Positions 8,039-18,500 of a stretch of 61,134 nucleotides of DNA are shown one piece after another; positions within the stretch are counted from its first letter, which is position 1; each line of letters starts with the position of its first letter. Both the position numbers and the translations under genes were made by a program. Source of the stretch: Oligoflexales bacterium (GTDB lineage: Bacteria; Bdellovibrionota_B; Oligoflexia; Oligoflexales; RGVZ01); assembly GCA_947468665.1 (NCBI GenBank), contig CANILH010000010.1, positions 1-61,134 on the forward strand, given 5' to 3'. The notes under the pieces were generated by a model. That model was not told where the DNA came from, did no database searches, and saw only the letters and a list, made by a program, of their open reading frames with translations.

Positions 8039-8785
8039 CTAGTTGGTAAACATTCCGCCATTCACATGAATGGTGCTGCCGGTAATGTATTTTGCGTTGT
8101 CGCTCGCGAGGAAAACAACGGCCTGAGCGATATCTTCTGGTGTGCCAAATCGTTTCAAAGGGATCTTAGCTAAAGCGGCAGCCTTCGCCTGATCCGGCAA
8201 AGCGTCTGTCATGTCAGTCATGATGAAACCAGGCGCGACACAGTTGGATAGAATTCCAAAGCCCGCGAGATCCAGGGCGATGCTTTTTGTGAAGGCAGTG
8301 ATAGCGCCTTTTGTTGCCGCGTACATGGACTGCCCGGCGTTTCCGGTGTAGCCGACCACTGACGCGATATTGATGATGCGTCCGGCTTTTGCGCGGATCA
8401 TGCCCTTTGTCACGAATTTGCTCAGCAGGAAAACGGGTTTTAGGTTTGTGTTAATCAGCGTATCAAAATCATCTGGTTTCGCGAACGGGAGAACCTGGTC
8501 AATGGATACGCCGGCGTTGTTCACGAGAATGCCAATCGGTCCCATCTCGGCGGTGACAGCTTTTATTAAGTCCTGACAGGCGGCCGCGTCTGAAAGATCG
8601 GCTTTGAATGGCATAGATCCCGGAATTTTCTCGCAGACGGCCCGGGCCTTGTCTTCGGAGCCCCGGTAGTGCACCGCGACCTTAAATCCGGCCTGACCAA
8701 GAGCTGCGGCGCACGCCGCTCCAATACCACGACTGGCTCCGGTTACGAGTGCGACTTTCGCTGGTGAGGCTGCTGGCGTTGTCAT
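8039..8785 (-). CDS. fabG: 3-oxoacyl-ACP reductase (FabG-type SDR)
   Basis: 248 residues with the complete classical SDR set: T-G-A-S-R-G-I-G at 15-22 for NADP(H), N-N-A-G at 89-92, Ser142, and Tyr155-x3-Lys159. The end is typical of FabG (I-H-V-N-G-G-M). It reduces 3-ketoacyl-ACP in the second step of fatty-acid elongation. It forms a two-gene unit with the following synthase, which would make its substrate. The ATG is preceded by GGAGGAA. SDRs of this type are promiscuous, so the exact substrate rests on context. Confidence 0.88.
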   Translation of the reverse strand: MTTPAASPAKVALVTGASRGIGAACAAALGQAGFKVAVHYRGSEDKARAVCEKIPGSMPFKADLSDAAACQDLIKAVTAEMGPIGILVNNAGVSIDQVLPFAKPDDFDTLINTNLKPVFLLSKFVTKGMIRAKAGRIINIASVVGYTGNAGQSMYAATKGAITAFTKSIALDLAGFGILSNCVAPGFIMTDMTDALPDQAKAAALAKIPLKRFGTPEDIAQAVVFLASDNAKYITGSTIHVNGGMFTN

Positions 8786-8879
8786 GATTCCTCCAAAAGC
8801 TCCAAATAGATTGAGCCCGAGAGGATAACACTACCGGTGGAACCCGACAATGAGCTTTATCCAGCCGTTATCACAAGGG

Positions 8880-11309
8880 TTATGAGGCATGGCGCTCAGT
8901 TGGTCGACTGCTTTGTTTTTGCGCTTCCCGAATTTTGAATGCCCATTGAACGACGGACGCTGTCGTTCGCCAGATTCCCATTACATCGTTACTGGCATCC
9001 GGATGAAATCCCTCGTGGGCGGCGCGGTTACGGAAATCCTGAAAGATGTGGAGTTCTTTGCAGAATTCGGCGAGCTCCAGGTCATGTTTTGATCCGACGT
9101 CGAAAACGCCAGCTAGGCCGTGTTTGCAGTTCTGGCGGCCGAACACCAGAAAGTAGAGGCCGAAGGCCTTCAAGCCATCCAATGTAAAGCGTCGTCCAGG
9201 TTCAAATTGACAAAGGGCCCTCAGCATTTTTCGTAGCTTGAATTTTGAGAAAAACGGGATGTCTTTTACGATGGGAAGTGACGCGATATAGGACTCAAAC
9301 GAGTCCATCTGGTGCGGGATTGGGCGCGCGTAGCCTATCACGTCCAGTTTTCTTTGAATGACTCCTTTGTGCAGTGATTGACTCACCGCATCCTCAAAAA
9401 ACTCCCGGTAAAGGAGTTCCATGGCCTTGTATTGCATATCAATGAGCGGTGATAAATCAATCGCGTTCATATGCTTGCTGGCCGTGACGGTTTTGTTGAA
9501 AAACAATGCCGTACGCAAAGCACGTTTGACCTCGCTTGAGAGCTCCTGAAAGTGAGGGATCATGCCGGCTAGGTCTTTATCGAGGTCTTTATCGAGATCC
9601 AAAGTTCCAGATTGAGTCGATTGGGGCGGACTATTGTGAGTCATGCCCGCGCCATCAACGGGAGTGAGCATACTCGAAAGTTCGTCTTTGATCTGGTACA
9701 GAGGATCCTCCTTATCTGACGGCAGCCTGAGGTCTTGTATCGCGCTGCGGATTTCCTTTTGCAGACCTCTGAGATCTTTTCCTGTCAAGAGAGCGACAAT
9801 ATCCTGTTGCACTGCAAACGTTGTGTTTGGCCTGGTTAGCATCGCGATAAGCTCAAGAAGGCTTCGCGGTGTGTTAATTTGCCCCAGCGCGCGGGCAACT
9901 GCCCGTAGCTCGACCTCATCGTTGGTACGTATATGATCAAGGAGTTTTAAAACGGCCTCGTCCCGTCCGGTCATGCGCGCCATGATCGCAATTTGCGCGA
10001 GGGCGACCAGTCCGGTATGTTTACGGGCCGCCGATGTGAGGTCTGTGAGGTTTACCTTGTTTGAGTTGTTCCATGCATCCGCAAGCGTGGTCCAAATAGA
10101 TTTTGGCGATATATCAGGTGAGGAAATTCCGTCTTGTGCGTCAAAAAAGGCTTCCGCTGGGTGAGGCGTCCCAGGCCTTGACGGTGATGAGTTGTCGGCG
10201 AAACCCCCGACGTCTTTGACCTTATCAGTAGCGATCGCGAGTGTTCCCTCGCAGGCTTGCTTGCGGGCGTCATAGAGTAAACCGAAGCGGGATGAGCTGT
10301 AAGACGCCGGAAATGGCATTGGGTCTGATCCCGCCAGCTTAGAGGCGTGATCCAGCGGAAGGTGACCGATTATTGCGGATGTCCACGTTGAGTTACACGA
10401 GTAGTTCTCTGTAGCCTTCGCGATGATGTCTCTTGTAAATCCATTAATTAAAGTCCTGTCATCGCAAGGCTCGTTAACGATGCCCAAAAATAATGACTCG
10501 CTGGCTTCGCCGCGTGACCACAGCGCGGGTAATTTCCCTGCGACTTTGCTTGAGCCTCCCGGCTTTTGCAGAGATTTATCTAATTTCGCGAGGATCGCCT
10601 CCCTGTTTCCATGGGTGTCAAGAGTGGCACGCGCCACGTCTCTCCAGATGGTTGCAGGGGCATCATCGAGCCATTTTTTCAAACTCTTCTCGCTGTAGCG
10701 ACAGAGCCAAGCCACAGAGGAGAGTAAAGCTTTCTGATCCGCGGGTTGATCAGTTTTACTCTCTTCCAGAACACGCCAGGCAACTTTGGTCAGTTGTTCC
10801 GAGGGAAGATCATATTGGAGTGCTCGTTCCATTAGTAACGCGTGAAACGCGGACGAAAGTTCATCCCAGTCGCGCCTCTGAAGTATAACGCGCGTGATTT
10901 CATACCCATGAGTTAGCTCAGAAATATCAAGAATTGTGTAACGAACGCGCTGTGGAAGTCCAGGAATAGCAGCGATTGGGAGAAGTCTGTGCCAAAGTGT
11001 CCCATCCGTAATTCTTGCCCAGGCGCGAAGAGCGACAGTGGCGATATTTTGATCCCAGGACAGTAGATTGTTCATGATCCAGAGCTCAAATCGTGGTTTG
11101 GATTGAGTTGAGCAGATCTCAAACGACGTTATAATCTCTGCCTGCGAGACCGGTAGCGTCAATAGCCCGCGCACCATCCGGTCATCCATCGTCAGGCCGG
11201 ATTTCTGCCATCTTTTCAACAAGGCAGTTCTATCAATCGATGTCTCGGCGTAAAGGTAGGCGTCGAAGTCCTTGTCGCTGATATTGCCGGGTTTCGTAGA
11301 TGAAGCCAT
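8880..11309 (-). CDS. Large helical-repeat protein with a HEPN-like C-terminal domain
   Basis: 809 residues, cytoplasmic (no signal peptide or membrane segment). Residues 1-540 are rich in paired helices with L-L and A-R-A patterns that look like HEAT/ARM repeats (for example near 450-500, D-E-V-E-L-R-A-V-A-R-A-L-G-Q-I). A low-complexity Asp/Lys hinge lies near 575-590. The C-terminal ~200 residues contain a K-A-M-E-L-L helix and then F-R-N-R-A-A-H-E, an R-x4-H motif (Arg760, His765) as in HEPN ribonuclease folds. No named family is recognised. Start ATG at 11309, with GAGGG about 10 bases upstream. It stands alone between the fab pair and a divergent secreted protein. RNA cleavage activity is an inference. 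Confidence 0.65.
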   Translation of the reverse strand: MASSTKPGNISDKDFDAYLYAETSIDRTALLKRWQKSGLTMDDRMVRGLLTLPVSQAEIITSFEICSTQSKPRFELWIMNNLLSWDQNIATVALRAWARITDGTLWHRLLPIAAIPGLPQRVRYTILDISELTHGYEITRVILQRRDWDELSSAFHALLMERALQYDLPSEQLTKVAWRVLEESKTDQPADQKALLSSVAWLCRYSEKSLKKWLDDAPATIWRDVARATLDTHGNREAILAKLDKSLQKPGGSSKVAGKLPALWSRGEASESLFLGIVNEPCDDRTLINGFTRDIIAKATENYSCNSTWTSAIIGHLPLDHASKLAGSDPMPFPASYSSSRFGLLYDARKQACEGTLAIATDKVKDVGGFADNSSPSRPGTPHPAEAFFDAQDGISSPDISPKSIWTTLADAWNNSNKVNLTDLTSAARKHTGLVALAQIAIMARMTGRDEAVLKLLDHIRTNDEVELRAVARALGQINTPRSLLELIAMLTRPNTTFAVQQDIVALLTGKDLRGLQKEIRSAIQDLRLPSDKEDPLYQIKDELSSMLTPVDGAGMTHNSPPQSTQSGTLDLDKDLDKDLAGMIPHFQELSSEVKRALRTALFFNKTVTASKHMNAIDLSPLIDMQYKAMELLYREFFEDAVSQSLHKGVIQRKLDVIGYARPIPHQMDSFESYIASLPIVKDIPFFSKFKLRKMLRALCQFEPGRRFTLDGLKAFGLYFLVFGRQNCKHGLAGVFDVGSKHDLELAEFCKELHIFQDFRNRAAHEGFHPDASNDVMGIWRTTASVVQWAFKIREAQKQSSRPTERHAS

Positions 11310-11415
11310 GAGTTTTTAGCCCTCGCATGATCAGAGTCTCCTGTCTTGGTGACTCTCCGTGTTATGATAAACGCACTGTGGGAACGCTATCGGACTAATT
11401 GGGTGGTGGCACAAT

Positions 11416-12396
11416 ATGAGGATTTTGAGACGTCGCGACATATCGGCTATTTTTCTTTTGTTTTCAGCCTGTTTTGGCCGCGAAAGTTTGGCGAAAGATG
11501 TCGTGGAACTTCCGATTCCCGATGAGTCACATGCTGCCCTGACCGTGGAGCGTGGCCTTTATGGTATCTCGTCATTTGATAACGGGCTGTTGGTGTTTCC
11601 GGGAAAGCTTCAGCATATTGTGAGAGTCCCTCAGGATATGAAAGCTAAAGATCGAGAGGCAAAGTTCGGGAAAATGACAGACCAGGTCAGGATTCCCCTG
11701 GAAGACGCGGCGTATCCTGGTGATTGGCGGGGCGCCTATGAGGCGCCCGACAGGATAATCGTATGGGACGCTTCAGTTCTTCAGCTTTTGGTCCTGCGGA
11801 CCAAAGACTACAAAACTGTTTTGAGCACGACTGTTCCTACGGATATGCTCAAGCCACCCTCGGACCGCATGGGGGAGCCCACCGCCATGGAGACAAATAG
11901 GACGCGCAAGCGTTTTCGCGAAAACAGTCGGAAAATCTTCGGGAGTAAATTCTCGGGAATGGCTGAGATGCCCCCAAAATGGGCTAAAAGTGATGGTCGT
12001 CAGTTTCTGGTTAGCTCTCATGTCGCGGAGTTTCCTGTTCTCGTCATGAGTTGTCTAAAAGATGATCCCGCCACTTGCAGGATCGCGCGACATTGCTTTC
12101 TGGAGGGCGGACCAAAACGAGCCTCGGAATCTGTGACCGGCGTAGGCGTTATTCCTGGAAGTCGTGAATTTGTGATTGGCGACAGTGCCACCAACCAGAT
12201 TGATGTTTACAAATTTAATTCTTGTTTTGATGTCGTATGGAAGAAAACTTTAAAACTTCCCGTCCGCCTTCCGAAAATGTCCAACCTACATGTGGATTCT
12301 GAAGGGCGACTTTGGGTGACAACAATGGTACCTGACTCATTCACTGACTCGAATCTTCTTTATTGGGATCGTGACGTTTGGAACCCGGCAAAATAA
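11416..12396 (+). CDS. Secreted protein of unknown function, possible beta-propeller
   Basis: 326 residues with a signal peptide ending near E-S-L-A-K; the F-S-A-C inside it could alternatively be a lipobox. The mature part is rich in beta-strand patterns, including segments typical of propeller blades (H-V-D-S-E-G-R-L-W-V-T-T near the end). A pair of Cys in C-L-K-D-D-P-A-T-C may form a disulphide. GGGTGG lies 9 bases before the ATG. It is divergent from the HEPN-like gene and converges on tamA with a 31-base gap. No family recognised. Confidence 0.6.
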   Translation: MRILRRRDISAIFLLFSACFGRESLAKDVVELPIPDESHAALTVERGLYGISSFDNGLLVFPGKLQHIVRVPQDMKAKDREAKFGKMTDQVRIPLEDAAYPGDWRGAYEAPDRIIVWDASVLQLLVLRTKDYKTVLSTTVPTDMLKPPSDRMGEPTAMETNRTRKRFRENSRKIFGSKFSGMAEMPPKWAKSDGRQFLVSSHVAEFPVLVMSCLKDDPATCRIARHCFLEGGPKRASESVTGVGVIPGSREFVIGDSATNQIDVYKFNSCFDVVWKKTLKLPVRLPKMSNLHVDSEGRLWVTTMVPDSFTDSNLLYWDRDVWNPAK

Positions 12397-12427
12397 AGCC
12401 CCATGGTCTGGCCGTGAGACTGGTATT

Positions 12428-15400
12428 TTAAAATTTAGCCCCCACGTTGAAATGAATCTCTCCACGCCTCCACAGTGGAATGTTTTGATCTGACCGCGGG
12501 TAACAGAAGTTGGTGTCTTGCTGGCATTTTTTGGACTTTGGTTCATGCCATGGAATCCCGTAGGCAAGGTTAATGGACCCAATAGGAGTCAGGAAATTTA
12601 CGGCCGTGCCAGCGGAAGAAAAGTTATTATTCCAGATGATTTTCGGGTTAGAGGCCACATCGCCCAGATCATAGCCGTTGTTGTCCTCGACGCTTCTTTG
12701 CCGTTTAATGCCAGGGCAATTCGGATCTTCCTGGTTGTTGCTATCGTTGGCGAACGCCTCCGTGAATTTTTTGATCTCAGTGCGGCTAAAGCTGGCCGTT
12801 CCGGAATCAACAAATAACGTTCCGGCAAGAGACGTGGTGAATCGGTATCGCGTTTCGGCCTTGAGGATCAAACGCCTCGATCCCCCGGTTGGTGATGCGG
12901 TGAATCCGCAGTCCCATTGGTTCAGCGCGTTGAGTGACGGGCGACGCACGATGGGACCAAGACTTTTCTCTTTAAATCCTCTGACAGTATCAGCGCCGCC
13001 GTTGTTGAGTCGCTCGCTGGCGGGCAATACATCGCCGTTAGTTGAACCGTGACGCTCGACGTCCTCATAGCTTGTGAAATTAACGCCAAAAGCGAAAACG
13101 AGGTTCTCTACGGGGGAAAAGTAATGGTTATTTGTGACGTCCCACCTGAAATAGCGCAAATCACCACCGAAATTATAGCGGGCCCACGAGAGCTCCGATC
13201 CTAGAATATAGCCGTCACTTGTCCAAAGGTTGTCGTTACGCTTGTCGATGAGAAAGCGAAACCCAACGCGGCCGACCGAGAAAGTGTCGGCGAGAAAGGC
13301 GTCGACATCCTGTTGGGCTCCCTCCTCGTCATTGAGCTTTCTGGCGTAGAAGGTTGAGATTTTTGAGCCAGGTACGACCGACTTAAGGCTGTGGGACAAC
13401 TCGAGTTCACCCCCTTTTGTCAGGGACCACGCGTAAGTAGTGGCCCGAGCCGACTGTGACAACGACACGGTTCCGTCGATGCCGCTGTCCAGAATGCGGG
13501 GTTCAAGGTATCCAGCGGAGATTGTCCGTCCCAGCAGGGTTCTTGGTCCAATAGCTGTTTGGTGAGCTTCCTCATCGAAACTGGCGCGTCCAAACAGCTG
13601 CCTTCCCATCCCGCCGATATTTGTCAGAGCACCCTCAATATTGTAACGCATGCCGTAATAGGTACTCCAACCGGGCCCGAAGTTAACTGTTTTCGTGGGG
13701 CTTTCTGTGACCGCGATGACCATGTCGACGACCTCTGAGCGTTTGATCGCCAGATCGGGATCAAGGGGCATGATGGTCGCGGTCGAGAATACGCCAATCC
13801 TGAGCAGAGCCTTTCTTGAAGCGAAAACGAGTTCGGGGTCGTACCAATCCCCGGTGTCGAAAAACAATTCGCGCATGGCCACTTTTGAGTTGGTTTTTAC
13901 CAATCCAGTGACAAAGATGTCCCCAAATTTAACCCGTGGACCTTCGTCGATACGAATGATGATGGTGACGTTCGTTTGGCTATTGCCTCTGCTCTTCGAC
14001 GTAGTCTCAGCGGAAGTTGACGTATAGAAATAGCCTCTCGTCGCGTAGTAGCCACGAATCTTTTGCTGAAGCTCGACTATTTTACTTCGATCGACGGGGT
14101 CATCTTTTGAGAATGGCGTAAGTTGCAGGAGCTCGCCCATCGGAATAGTATTATTGCCGCTGATCGTGATTATGTTAAAGAGTCGCTGATCCCCCTCCTC
14201 AATGGAAATAACGACAACAACGCGGCCATTTTGACCCGATCCAGACTGGCTTTGAATCTGGCGATCCACTACTTTCGCATCCCAAAACCCATGATTGACA
14301 TAGTGAGCGCGGATCCGTTCCACGCCGGCTGCGATCGCGTCAGGGTTGAATGTCACCTCTGACGCCTGGCCCTCAGCCTGGGTTGGTCTTTCCACGCCAA
14401 GCAACGCGAATATCTCGGTTTCGGAATAGGTCGTATTTCCCTCGATCTGCAGTCGACTGATAACAGTGCTGTCCCCCAATTGGACGTTAAACCGGTGTGT
14501 TTGCTCATCAGTTCCTGATTCCAGAATCGTTGTGCCGACAACCTGCGCGTTACTGTAACCTCTTGCCCTTAACTGTCTGACAAGCTCAAAGCTCACGGAG
14601 TCTGGGCTGAGAATGGTGGGGTCAAACAACTGCATTTCTGAATTAGTGAAAATTCCCGACAGGCTCCTGCCAGTCGCCTGGTCAACAAACTCATAAATTA
14701 TTTTGTGACCAAACTCGCCACTGACCCGCACCCATGCCGAGGAGGAACCGGCGTCAAACTGAAATCCCTCAAAACTTAGATTAGCCTCGGCATAACCGGC
14801 AGTTCTCGCTTTATTTTCTGTCTCCGCGACCGCCTTAGAGGCGAAATCGATATCGCAAATGTCACCGGGTTTCAGTGATTGATCGACTTTGATCGGGGGG
14901 TGCTGCTCCCATTTATAGCCGCGAACGACGCAGGGCTCGCCAATATCCAGGCTGAATGTATATATGATTGAGTTGTCATCATCGGAAACCTGGCTTGCGA
15001 GCGTAGCTCCCGTGTATCCCCGGTTGCTCAATGCAGTTTTTAGCTCAGTCGATAGCTTTTTCAGAAGTTGAGCGGAGTGTACTTGCCCGATGTACGGAGC
15101 CGTGACAGATCTCAGGGATGTTGTCAGGGCCATGGGAGCCATCCTGAAATTAATCTGGCTCACGGAGGTGCCTCGCGCGCCACGGACGACCCATGTGCCA
15201 CTTGTTCTTTGGATCCATAGACTTGTGAACGGATGTCTGAGGGCAAGTGATGTTAAAATGATCTGGGAATCAGCTGGATTGTTGATTTCCGGTGTTCTGG
15301 TGTGAAGGCGCTTGTCCTCTTGTTTGGCGATACCGATCTCGGGTGAGATGGACCAGGTTGCGGCAAGGGAATTCCCGCTTGGCAGAATAATCATTGCCAG

Positions 15401-15514
15401 AGCTATAAGCGTGGCGAAACACGCGTCTTTAAGGGAACGCGAACTTAAACTTAAGGTCAACGCCAGTATCCGCCGGAGTCCCAGTTGCCTTGCTGCCTGT
15501 GCCGCCTTGATCAT
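12428..15514 (-). CDS. tamA: TamA/BamA-type Omp85 outer-membrane assembly protein
   Basis: 1028 residues from the chosen ATG at 15514. After a signal peptide (cleaved near S-L-A-A) come several POTRA domains in roughly residues 130-600, with repeated patterns like I-S-R-L-Q-I-E-G-N-T-T-Y-S-E-T-E-I. A C-terminal 16-strand Omp85 barrel ends in F-N-V-G-A-K-F, with a final aromatic as required for BamA recognition. It probably inserts or exports outer-membrane material together with TamB. It is long for TamA (about 580 in E. coli) because of extra POTRA-type repeats. The start is uncertain: the frame opens at 15577; ATG 15514 has GAGAG 6 bases upstream and already lies inside the tamB tail. Confidence 0.85.
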   Translation of the reverse strand: MIKAAQAARQLGLRRILALTLSLSSRSLKDACFATLIALAMIILPSGNSLAATWSISPEIGIAKQEDKRLHTRTPEINNPADSQIILTSLALRHPFTSLWIQRTSGTWVVRGARGTSVSQINFRMAPMALTTSLRSVTAPYIGQVHSAQLLKKLSTELKTALSNRGYTGATLASQVSDDDNSIIYTFSLDIGEPCVVRGYKWEQHPPIKVDQSLKPGDICDIDFASKAVAETENKARTAGYAEANLSFEGFQFDAGSSSAWVRVSGEFGHKIIYEFVDQATGRSLSGIFTNSEMQLFDPTILSPDSVSFELVRQLRARGYSNAQVVGTTILESGTDEQTHRFNVQLGDSTVISRLQIEGNTTYSETEIFALLGVERPTQAEGQASEVTFNPDAIAAGVERIRAHYVNHGFWDAKVVDRQIQSQSGSGQNGRVVVVISIEEGDQRLFNIITISGNNTIPMGELLQLTPFSKDDPVDRSKIVELQQKIRGYYATRGYFYTSTSAETTSKSRGNSQTNVTIIIRIDEGPRVKFGDIFVTGLVKTNSKVAMRELFFDTGDWYDPELVFASRKALLRIGVFSTATIMPLDPDLAIKRSEVVDMVIAVTESPTKTVNFGPGWSTYYGMRYNIEGALTNIGGMGRQLFGRASFDEEAHQTAIGPRTLLGRTISAGYLEPRILDSGIDGTVSLSQSARATTYAWSLTKGGELELSHSLKSVVPGSKISTFYARKLNDEEGAQQDVDAFLADTFSVGRVGFRFLIDKRNDNLWTSDGYILGSELSWARYNFGGDLRYFRWDVTNNHYFSPVENLVFAFGVNFTSYEDVERHGSTNGDVLPASERLNNGGADTVRGFKEKSLGPIVRRPSLNALNQWDCGFTASPTGGSRRLILKAETRYRFTTSLAGTLFVDSGTASFSRTEIKKFTEAFANDSNNQEDPNCPGIKRQRSVEDNNGYDLGDVASNPKIIWNNNFSSAGTAVNFLTPIGSINLAYGIPWHEPKSKKCQQDTNFCYPRSDQNIPLWRRGEIHFNVGAKF

Positions 15515-18500
15515 TGCTACTCTCAATCCCACCTGTGACTGAAATGCTATCATGAAGGCTGTATTCTGACGATACATTTACGTTTGATTTGTCCACCTTC
15601 AATATGACGTCAAAGTCTTCCGCGATATTAAGAGGTAAATTAAAACGAGCGACTGGCTGACCCTCGACGTCCGCGTAGGTATCGATATACACCTGTTTGA
15701 TGACGTTTTGCCCCGACAGGTCAAATATTTTTTGAACAGTATCCTCGACCTGGCCCGCGAGAAGATTGAGAGCCTCCGCTGCTGCCGCTGATTCCGAACT
15801 GCCCTGGCTAGACTGGGTGTTCGAAAGGGATCCGCGGCTAAGCAAACCGATGATCTCCATTTTCGAGAGGGCGGTCCCATCTGGCCGGGTCGGGGGATCT
15901 ATTGTGAAGTCAATACTCGGGGCGCTTGCCCGTCCAGTGATATTAATGCCCACCCGGTAGGAGGAAACATCGCTTGTCGCAGAGATGTCCAGGGCGGGAT
16001 CCGCTTTGACCGGATCATCGAAATTAATGAGTCCCCGTTTAATCTCAAAGTCCCTTTTGTAGAAAAACCGCCCTTTTGGTACGTCGACCATGCCAAGGAT
16101 GCTCGGCGTGATGTTGGTTCCTCCGACGCGCAAATCTGCCGACAGCTGTGCCTGTCCCGAACGACTGCTAAAGGCGATGCTCTTATCGGCGGCGATGCTG
16201 ATATCCAGGTTCATCAGGGGTGAGATTGATTCAGTTGAGTCAACTGCAGATTGCGATCTTAAGCTCTCGACTATGGCCTCGCGGATGTCAACGTCACGAT
16301 TTGAGCGGGCTTTGCGAATCAGGATGCGGCCCGCCGCGTTCCAGGGACGCCCCACCCCGCTGATTTTTATGTGCCCATCCAGACTGGAGTCAAAATACTT
16401 TACGATAGGGAAGGGGTAAAGGAAGGACGCGTTGTCGAGGTTGACAGTAAAATCCGTCTCTTCGCCAGATCCAGGACGCGCGAGAAATCCACTGGACTGT
16501 ATGGAACCGTTGCCTTTATTCGCGTTTAATTTTCTGACGTTTATCCCGTTGTATTTGACTGTGGCATCAAGATCAATGTTCTGAAACGAGGGCCTGAATC
16601 CCGTGAAGCCCAAGTTGATATCTGAGGCCCCTACCCCATCGGTATTGTTCTTGACGGTGATGTCTACATTTGGGTTTTCAATAGAGCCTTTGATCCCGCC
16701 TTTCAAAGCAATCGTTCCGGACGCCGTCTCGATTCCTGCCGTGAAAAGACGGAGAGCTTCGACGTCCACTTTACCGTCTATTGTCAGCCCTATCTGTGAT
16801 GGGGGGCGGTGATCTTTGAGCCCTACGCGAATCTCGCCGACGCTGCTGGTGATCGTGACGGGTTGGTTGTCGGCAATTGTCCAATCTTTTCCGTCAAAAT
16901 AAATTCTGGATGGATAGGCGGACCGAAAGTCTATCCGTTGGCCACTGCGGGAGGTTGGGGAGTAATATCGAAGCCGAAGATCCTTGAATTCAAGCTCACC
17001 TTTGCTTTCCCACCATTTTTGAAACGTTCCCCGCAGGTTCCAGGTGGCGCTAAGATATGCGTAGTTTCGCGCGTCCTGGCTCATGCCCTCCGGAAGCCAC
17101 GGTCTGAAGTCAGCGTTTTTCGCGGCAATGTACCAATTGAATGGAATGGTGGGGTCGCCTACATCCATGTGGACCCGGGCCTTTAACGCGCTTCCGCCCT
17201 GCTCTGCCATAATGTCGAGATTGGATCCGTCGACGACGATTGTGCTGACGATGTTGCTTACCGGGGCGTTCAAAATTTTTGATTTTGACAGCTGTAGTCT
17301 CGCGATACCGGTTTGCTTGGTCAAGGTGCCTGAAAATTTCGCGTCTCCGGATATTTGCGCGGAGATTCCATTATCGGCCGCGATTTTCCCCAGAACCGGA
17401 AGGAGTTTAATCTCATCGCCGGCATTGGGAATGGCAGCCATTTTCGCGGCAATCTCAATACGGTCTGATGGTGAAAGACCGAGGCCAGACAGGAAATTGG
17501 ATCCGGCCGCCGCATTGTCCCAGGAGTGGGTGGCTTTGATATCAACGCGGGCACCAGCGAGACGGGCACTGAGGTTCTCTGTCGCGTAGCCGGTTTCTGT
17601 GCCTGTGACGGATCCTTTCAGTGATTTCGCGTAAATATTCTGACGATCCTGGATGTTTTCCAGGTCGACAGTCGCGATTCCCTGCCATCGAAGTGGCCGC
17701 AATACTGGTCCTTTGAAATGTCCATCGAGTGATTTCACGACAAACGCGGCACTGGAGGTGTCATTGCTCATGTCGCGAATCGCGGATCCAATTAGCCCAT
17801 GGTCGATCATTTTCGCGCTGACATCAAACTCCACATCAAGATCCGGATTAAGCTGGAGAGAGCCCTTAGAGCTGTTAATTCTACCGCCATTGGGTGTCGC
17901 GATCAGTACGTCAGTCCAGCTCACGACACCGTCATCGATCGCTATATCCGCAGATAAGGTCCCAACCGGAGTTGATCCGATAATGGTGTTTTGAAGCGTT
18001 GTGCCAACGTCCACTTTAATATGGTCGTAGGGACCGTGAACCGTTGTTTTCATCTTGCCACCACCCTCAAGCGAGGCCTGGGCAAAATATGTTAGTGGGG
18101 CTGGATTGAATGCGTCAGAGCTTAAAATCAGGTTCATCCCGCGTTTAGTGCTAAACCCGCTGAAGCCGGAAATGTTTAGGGGGAATTTTCCCGGTCTAGT
18201 GTCAGTTCCCACAATGTGACAGTCACCGGATGCTTTGCTGAACGTAAGCTCCTTCGGGTCTATCCGAAGGTCAAGATCCATCTCGCACTGTGGCGACTCG
18301 GGGTGCCGTTTATGATCGTACTCGACCGAGGGTGTACTGAAGTCGCTGAGCGAGGCCGAGGAAACCACTGACATCTTGAAGGGATCTCCAGTGCCAGTGA
18401 TAGACAGGCTTGGACTCGTTAAATTAAAGTTCAGGACATCAAAATTTACATTGAAAATTCCGAGAAGATCCTTGAATGGCAAATTGGTGGGCGCTAGTTT

